A stretch of 64,000 bases of DNA from Axinella damicornis (lineage: Eukaryota > Porifera > Demospongiae > Axinellida > Axinellidae): assembly GCA_963931865.1 (NCBI GenBank), contig OZ007518.1, positions 6,378,570-6,442,569 of the forward strand. The letters run 5' to 3'. Both the position numbers and the translations under genes were made by a program. The number at the start of each line of letters is the position of its first letter. Within the stretch, counting starts at the first letter, position 1. The notes under the pieces were generated by a model that was given only the letters and a program-made list of their open reading frames with translations, had not been told where the DNA came from and made no database searches. Positions 58,501 to 64,000 of the stretch are shown here, one piece after another.

Positions 58501-60095
58501 GATTGCAGCTGCCTTCGAATTTCAGTGATGTACGGAATTCCGTACGGAACACGCGAAATGCGCATGCGTTTTTGTACTAGCGGAAAGTTTGAATCTACAT
58601 GTTACATATACACTACATGTATGTCTGCAGAGCCTGCATAACATTCCAATTTATTCAAGTAGGTGTACATTCTACGATACTTATCTTGGACTTTTGTGCT
58701 ATATACCTGGTTACAAATTGAGAATTGCTGTGATAATCTTTGGAACTGCAAATTCCTGGCTGACAAGGAAATAGTCTTTGCAACACCTAGTTATAACAAA
58801 TTTAAAGTTGCAGAAGAATTTCTATATGGCCTAGTCTGTAGAGCTAGACTATTCTGTCACTGTGCAGGAAGTTCGGGGCCCTATGCCCCACCCCGAACTT
58901 CCTGTGCAGTGAGAGAAAGGTAGTCATGCAGGACTGACCGTGGGACACAGTCATGCAAGGGTGACCGCGGGATGTAGTACCTGCCCTCCACACTGAACGA
59001 TGCGACTACGTTAATAGTATGTGTCATCAAAATTGTACATGTACTTCTAAATAGCCAAACTAACATCTGTTGTATCAACATGGAATCTGGGAATTGCTGC
59101 TACACAAATTCCAGTTCACCAAAATGGGAAACAGGTGGGGCATGCCCCCAACTCCTATCCTACAGAACTGATAGTGCCTTTAATGAATTTTTTCTTGTTT
59201 CCAGGAAAATGAGTATGTGGTGGAGAGTGCCTTGAAGGAATTATTCCTCGGTGGGAGCAAGGAGGGCTACCAGTTTTTGGCAGAGGTGAGTACTTTCTGG
59301 TTGGTGCAAGTGGGAGCAGTCTTTGGCGGCATGCACTTGTTCACTTGCTTCCATTCCTCTGGTACATGTAGCCAGTGACATAGTATACTCCAGCACAATT
59401 ACTAGCTTCTTGAATGGCTGGCTTCCTTTTTTGGCCCCAGGATAAACTCTGTAAGGTTTGAGGTTTGTTTTGTGGCTAGTGACCAGAATGTAGCGTCATT
59501 CCCAGGCCTTCCCACCCCATGCAGTGTGTTTGTGTCTTGCAGTACTAACATGGGGGGAGGCCTGGTAAACTTGTCAAAATGTGGCTGTATTTCTTGGCTT
59601 CCAACTTCTGCACAGCTGTGGGGCAGCTTGTCTCACCGTTGAGTTTCTGAACCTGAGAAACATCGCCAAAGGTGTGCGATGTCGACCGTTCAGTTGCTGT
59701 TGAGTGCTAGCTAGTCCATTGTCGTTGGTCAGTCACATAGTGCACACTCTGTATGCGTGGGGTGAGAGATGGTTGTGCGGTTTCTCCGGGAATGTACCCC
59801 TCATCCACACGTCACTGCATGTGTTTTACCAGGCCTTCCTCTGTGTCAGTTCTGCTAGCGGCAAATGCAGGGGTGAGAAGGCCTGGGAACGAGGCTAACC
59901 GGAATGATTTGGTTGGTGAGAACCAGATTGTTCCAATGTTTGATCTTGGGTCTTGCCACCCTCAAATCTTGACCTTTGACCTCCTTTGGAGTAATCCCTC
60001 ATTTACCATCTATTGTGGTATCCTTCTCTGCAGCACACCACTGAATTTAAGCGAGCTATTTCTCCAATGGATTCTTATAGCAGTGTTTCGGTGTA
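52578..60095 (+). CDS. Unrecognised multi-exon gene, C-terminal part
   Basis: Several plus-strand pieces join with matching phases: 52578-52710 (RNSALCHCIADTGKRARLPI, RRLYVAHAR), 52843-52917 (YVLTSGMVRLMATRTEDHWF) and 55701-55737 (SLMKAHKSTAKQTK) to 55891-56021 (NVPPSLFWRRLAADSLSTKL). Then come 57902-57949 (RGPDWSHIEDWILLK), 59205-59286 (ENEYVVESALKELFLGGSKE) and 60035-60095 (HTTEFKRAISPMDSYSSVSV, then TAA). The last three are all phase 0. A further candidate piece at 54963-55080 fits phase but reads unconvincingly, and exons between 56021 and 57902 are uncertain. The peptides look conserved and soluble, but I do not recognise the family and propose no function. Confidence 0.45.
53085..54540. 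other. Large intron of the unrecognised gene
   Basis: No exon supported. It contains a MITE fragment with TAGCCTCATTCCCACCCCAG at 53579-53640 and a family right half at 54247-54269 (GGCCTGGGAATGAGGCTAG). Confidence 0.5.
54774..54847 (+). repeat. tRNA-like sequence, probable SINE head (Ser-GCT-like)
   Basis: Box-A-like TGGCCATGTGG, an anticodon arm TTCGACTGCTAATCGAA with GCT in the anticodon position, and a clear box B, GGTTCGAATCC. The acceptor stem pairs only partly (ATGGC/GCCAT), the T stem has mismatches, and the long variable arm expected of tRNA-Ser is absent. A SINE or pseudogene is more likely than a functional tRNA. Confidence 0.5.
55150..55546. mobile_element. ~395-base MITE with GACAAGAAACATTGCTCAGA-type ends
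   Basis: The left part ACTCATTCCCAGACCCTCCC with GAGCAATGTTTCTTGTCAC faces the right part GTGACAAGAAATGTTGCTCA with GGGCATGAGACTAGG. The centre is non-coding. The ends place it in the long-member group of the TAGCCTCG family. Confidence 0.7.
57306..57484. mobile_element. Foldback element with TATCCCTGGCCAGCGGGAT arms
   Basis: About 60-base arms (TATCCCTGGCCAGCGGGAT, AGACCCGTTATATCCC, GAGAGGTCAGTGCTT and complements) enclose GAGCCGAGGAGGTGCCGAGC. A partial copy of one arm, CGCGGGATGTATGACCCG, lies near 57695. Probably a separate MITE family. Confidence 0.8.
58845..58918. repeat. Hairpin CACTGTGCAGGAAGTTCGGGG
   Basis: GTCACTGTGCAGGAAGTTCG and its complement flank CCCTATGCCC. It lies in an intron of the unrecognised gene. 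No clear target duplication. Confidence 0.75.
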
Positions 60096-61165
60096 AGATC
60101 TCACTATCAGCAGTGCACCTAAGTGAAACTATTGTTGTCTCATGCAAGACTGTCCTGGAGGGAGAAACGTCCAGTAAGCAGGACTCTTGTAGAGCGAAAC
60201 ATACAAAGACAAAGACAAGCAGAACAGGAGGAGAAAGTAATTGCCTCAATAGTCATGTGGCTGCATGTGGCATTAGCCAGTCCCTTTTGTCGTGGAGGAA
60301 CCACATCTTAGTTTTTGTGATCAGCCTTAGCTATTATGTGCTCATCAACAAATTCTTCACCATAATTATTTTACAACCATGCAACACCTTTCTATTTTGT
60401 AAATCCTAATGTGCATTGGGCATATTATTGGTGCCTCCTGTAAGAGAGCTGAACTTTGTGTTATAACCGACTGCTGTTATCAATGATTCATCCTTATCGA
60501 TTGTTCATAATTATGCCATAATAATATTATTATATTATGTGATGTAATATCCTATGTCGTCATGTGCATCACGTGAATAATCAGAGTTAGTTCTGGCAAA
60601 TGAAGGTGATTCTTCTGCATGCATGAGCAAGTTCTTATTAGGGATGTGGACTATGGGCAGGCAGCCTCGTTCCCAGCCCTTCTCATCCCAGCATTAATTT
60701 GTGGCTTGCCGTACTCATTTACTGCAAGTGGCAAATTAAACGCTGGGGAAAGAAGGCCTGGGAATAAGCATGCTTGCTGGCATGGATAGCAGGTGTTTCC
60801 CCATTACCATTCTGCTGCATGGCCATGGTATTACATCCATGCAGCTATAATTATTATAGTAGTGCCAGCTAGTTAGAGGCCTTACTCCCACTCCCCAATT
60901 GCTCACCCATACTAATTTAGTGCGTGGATGCATACTGGGAGGCGCCTGGCCATATGCACATGCACTGGTGTTGCTACCAGTTAGCATGTGGAGAGGGGGG
61001 AAATGGGAGTCCATGGTTGAAATCACAGACCAATCACGTTCTGAATTGCAACTGACAGTTAGGAACCCCTCCCCCCACATGCACACATGCACATACAAAC
61101 ACAACTACTATATATATACAGAGGTTAGTTGTATAGCTATTGCTGATGTCAGATGTATAGGTTTG
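60096..61165. other. Intergenic stretch with MITE
   Basis: No gene supported. A MITE with arms CAGCCTCGTTCCCAGCCCTT and AAGGCCTGGGAATAAGC occupies 60666-60766. Confidence 0.5.
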
Positions 61166-61622
61166 TGTTTGCTGATGTCAGGTGTATAAGTTCGAAAGCT
61201 GATTGAGGTGGGGTTTATTGGTTCTCTAATCTCCCTTGCCTTCTTGGCCTTCGCATCCATCATGTCAACCGTGGTTAACTACTATCTGCATTCTGCAGCA
61301 TCATTTTGTACTGTGGTTATACTATGCTCTGTACCTTTCAGATCCTCTCAGTGACACTTTAATCCCAATTGCTCTACTATTTGGTCTCCATTTCCCTGTT
61401 ATTTCTGCAATCGTCCATATATGTTGCAAACGTAGTGCAAGTCAACATGTGTACCGAGTTCGACAGAGTGAAGAAACAACTGTACATAAGAGTAGTAATT
61501 GGACCTTAATAAACCAGCCAAGTCGAACCACTTGGAACCCAACACATGAAGACACAGAGAGCACACCCTTTGCAATTGACAAGCAGCGACAGGACTATGA
61601 AGCAATGCTTAATGGAGAATGA
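61166..61622 (+). CDS. Multi-pass membrane protein, last exons, unrecognised
   Basis: The final frame after a CTTTCAG acceptor at about 61342 reads PLSDTLIPIALLFGLHFPVI followed by VHICCKRSASQHVYRVRQSE and a polar tail ending in KQRQDYEAMLNGE and TGA at 61620. Just upstream another stretch is strongly hydrophobic (VGFIGSLISLAFLAFASIMS). This fits a membrane segment plus cytoplasmic tail, perhaps of a 7-helix protein. The exact exon join is unclear and the family is not recognised. Confidence 0.4.
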
Positions 61623-61693
61623 CAATACTGGGTATGAACTTGATATTGTACGTCACTGTTTTACTTGTCTTGTGTATAGGGTAGGATAGCTCC

Positions 61694-61741
61694 TAGCCTC
61701 ATTCCCAGGCGCTTGGTACCAAGCGCCTGGGAACAAGGCTA
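61694..61741. mobile_element. TAGCCTCATTCCCAGGCGC palindrome
   Basis: A 48-base hairpin, almost perfect. The flanks GATAGCTCC and GTTAGCTCC match at eight of nine bases. Confidence 0.85.
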
Positions 61742-62827
61742 GTTAGCTCCCTAGCTACACCAGACAGTGCATTATTAATTTTGACGAATGGTTTTTACTT
61801 GAAATTGCGCTACTGTGACAATTTTGCTTCATTCGTCCAATGCTATTGTGTAGTAGCTTGCTATACAACTATTGCCTCATAGGCTTGTACCCAGGCTCAT
61901 TTCCTCTCAAATGTACATGGGCCCACAGAGAAATAATTATGCCCAACATGCAGCTTTCCCTACAATCCCCCATGCAGTGTTCTCGCTAGCCTAGGCCTTT
62001 AGCGGACGGTGCAGCACCATTTGGTTAATCGAATCTCCATTTGGATGTGGTAAACTTAAGTAGGTGCACCATTTGGATCACTTCCCATTCATTTCCCTGC
62101 CCGCAGCAGCTGCTGGCAGGGTTTCCCACTTAACATTCAATAGTAGTGTGTAAACAAAGCCATTCACATGTCTGGATGATAAGATTATACATCATGCACC
62201 ATTTGGATGTAGATTTCTAGCGAGAACACTGCCCCCATGACATCCCCAATGTGGGTTTCCTGGGACAATCCAATTGCAATGCATGCTGGACATGAAAACC
62301 CACCCATTTCATAGCACGTACCCCGTGCGCAACTTTGACTTGACAGCTATAGGCCTACCACCAATTATTCATGCAGCATGCACAATGAGCTAGGTATATA
62401 GGCCACGATTTACAGCGATGTCAGCATGCAGTGGCAGTAATGTTAGAAATAGGGTGTGGTCAAGTTGTATAAATTAGAAGCACGAATTTCACGCAGCTTT
62501 TCTCAGCCTCTCGCGTAGATCTCTGGTCTGTGAGTTATGTAGATGCTAGTATTTTCTGAATTCTGACACTTCTATCCTGAAATAAGCCTTCAACAAGGCT
62601 TAACTGCTCAAACCGCTTGGACAGACAGACTGACAGACAAACCGATCACTCTACCCCCTGCTGCGCATGCGCACTGGTATAAATGCTATACAACTGTTAC
62701 GAAGTGATAGCAAGTTTGAGGAATTAACAGTCCCAAAACGAAACCACCTTATCGAAACCACCTTATCGTAGAACTTGTGTGCAAACACATTATTGTACAC
62801 CTGATAAGAATTTACAGAAATGATATA
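61742..62827. other. Intergenic, one MITE
   Basis: No gene recognised. It includes the element at 61976-62235 and a short tandem repeat of CGAAACCACCTTAT near 62738-62770. Confidence 0.5.
61976..62235. mobile_element. MITE with GCAGTGTTCTCGCTAG ends
   Basis: GCAGTGTTCTCGCTAG at the left and CTAGCGAGAACACTGC at the right form 16-base terminal inverted repeats. The interior repeats GCACCATTTGGAT three times. CATGCAG/CCCCATG flanks give no clear target duplication. The superfamily is unassigned. Confidence 0.75.
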
Positions 62828-63735
62828 TTAGCGTTTGTTCTTCCATAATGTTTTTGACTGCACGTCAGTGACCACACATTTGTCACCCACAAAAGTGCAA
62901 GAAAGGTTAAGATTGTCAATACTAACTTGATAGGATTGATCCGTGCACTTTGTCCTGCGGTAGATTGACCTTGGATCTTGTCTCAACATCTCCACAATTG
63001 CCTCTCTCACTTCTTCTATTGATGCAAATGACTCCAAAATGAACGGGTCGTCTAACTTCTCATATGCCATAGTGTCTGACCTAGATTCACATTCCACGTC
63101 AAGGTGTTCATTTTTGCTGGATCTTTGGTCGGTCAAATCAATCCCTCCCTCTTGCATAGGATCTATGTCCTTGGATTCCTGCATCCTGTCAGAATTTGCA
63201 CTCGTACTATTGACCATCTCAAAGGTGGTGCTTTCCATGGAAGAAGAGTAACCTTTTCTGCACACAAATTTCTTCAACTGGGTTTCAGCTTGTGGAAGAA
63301 ATGTAACTTCTAGGCAATTTGCAGGAGGCTCAGATAGCCAGCTAGCAACAGTCACATGACCTGGAGGTGAACGTTTCCACCATTCTGTCCGGCCGAGGTC
63401 ATCTGGTTTTGGGTCTTGAAACGTTACATCTTTAGGTATCTGTGGTGTCATTTGAACATCACAGCCCATTCTCAATGTCCATGGGCAGTCATACTGACTA
63501 CTGAGGTATGTAGGGTTTCACATCCAGCACTGGTGTCCCCTCAACCAGATCAATGCCGGAGACATGCAAGGTTCTGCCGTCAATTCTTTCCAGTTTGGCG
63601 AGGGTAAGGCTGAGAGGACAGGGCCTATGGGGACTTCTTGATGCGAACACACCTATCCTCTTGCCATTCAGTCGGGGCGGTCTCACTTTGGCTTTGACAC
63701 CATCTTGAGAATTCTTGTGAAACACAAATAACAAC
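62828..63735 (-). pseudogene. TRMO: TRMO (tRNA N6-methyltransferase, UPF0066) copy with 7-base insertion
   Basis: TRMO methylates t6A37 of certain tRNAs using S-adenosylmethionine. The exon begins after a CATTAG acceptor at 63735 and reads LFVFHKNSQDGVKAKVRPPR, LNGKRIGVFASRSPHRP, LTLAKLERIDGRTLHVSGID and GTPVLDVKPYIPQ. The next residues should be YDCPWTLRMG, but seven bases (TAGTCAG, minus strand, near 63496-63502) intervene and introduce a stop. Beyond it the frame is open to TAA at 62828, including the C-terminal domain (EEVREAIVEMLRQDPRSIYR, LSCTFVGDKCVVTDVQS). The usual Asn after SPHRP is Cys here. The first coding exon is not found in the remaining 265 bases. It is either a recent pseudogene or carries an assembly or allelic indel. 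Confidence 0.82.
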
Positions 63736-63872
63736 CTAATGAAAGAATGCAAACACTTTTCATCAATTTGGCTGCAGCAGGGTTTTCAGAAGCTCATTGA
63801 AGTGTATGCACAGCAGAGCATGTCATCTACTGTTGGATCAACATAAATTCTTAAACACTACATGAAAACAAT

Positions 63873-63933
63873 TAGCCTCGAACCCAGGCGAGGAGGCTCT
63901 TTTCCCCCTCCTCTGCACCTGGGTTCGAGGCTA
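63873..63933. mobile_element. TAGCCTCGAACCCAGG MITE with perfect 9-bp TSD
   Basis: A 61-base palindrome with identical GAAAACAAT flanks at 63864-63872 and 63934-63942. It would fall in the intron upstream of the TRMO exon. Confidence 0.9.
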
Positions 63934-64000
63934 GAAAACAATTTGTTACTGATACACTATAGTGCTGTCGGTTAATGTATATATGTACCATGTCAAGAGC

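Overview
The window looks like metazoan nuclear DNA, most likely from a marine sponge or another early-branching animal. That assignment is inference. It rests on short exons with GT-AG introns, animal gene families (PRKX-type kinase, beta-TrCP-type WD40 protein, TRP channel, Kelch and death-domain proteins, mitochondrial EF-G, HSDL1-type reductase, TRMO), a Crypton-type DUF3504 fragment, and very many small palindromic transposons. No operons, CRISPR arrays or bacterial-type features were seen.

Layout, left to right. 1-2.2 kb: a dispersed element of about 1 kb. 2.4-2.5 kb: a tRNA-like SINE candidate. 2.86-5.9 kb: a decayed PRKX/PKA-like kinase with one exon inverted. 6.6-9.0 kb (minus): a decayed, internally deleted mitochondrial elongation factor G. 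10.7-12.4 kb: a decayed HSDL1-like short-chain dehydrogenase. 13.4-14.0 kb: a fragment of a transposon-associated DUF3987-like protein. 14.8-22 kb: almost only repeats, including hAT-like and piggyBac-like MITEs. 22.2-27.5 kb: five in-phase WD40 exons of a beta-TrCP/Fbxw11-like protein lacking both ends. 28.3-33.3 kb: the membrane half and C-terminus of a TRP-type channel. 34.2-37.1 kb (minus): a large intronless gene joining an FAD oxidoreductase to a TLC-like membrane domain, next to a partial copy of its 3' end. 38.9-39.8 kb: a retroelement 3' fragment. 43.0-43.9 kb: a DUF3504 fragment. 44.2-46.0 kb: Kelch exons. 49.1-51.0 kb (minus): a death-domain protein with an unfamiliar C-terminal region. 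52.6-60.1 kb: an unrecognised gene with phase-consistent exons. 61.2-61.6 kb: the last exon of a membrane protein. 62.8-63.7 kb (minus): TRMO with a 7-base insertion.

Two themes stand out. First, several families are present as unprocessed, intron-bearing copies broken by frameshifts, stops, lost exons or lost splice sites, so the segment looks like a gene graveyard, although assembly indels cannot be excluded. Second, the graveyard is full of a palindromic MITE family with TAGCCTCGTTCCCAGGCC-like ends. At least seven insertions have 9-bp target duplications that are identical or differ at one base, and others are longer or less perfect. This points to a Mutator-like source. The most novel protein candidate is the FAD-TLC fusion. 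The death-domain protein is second.
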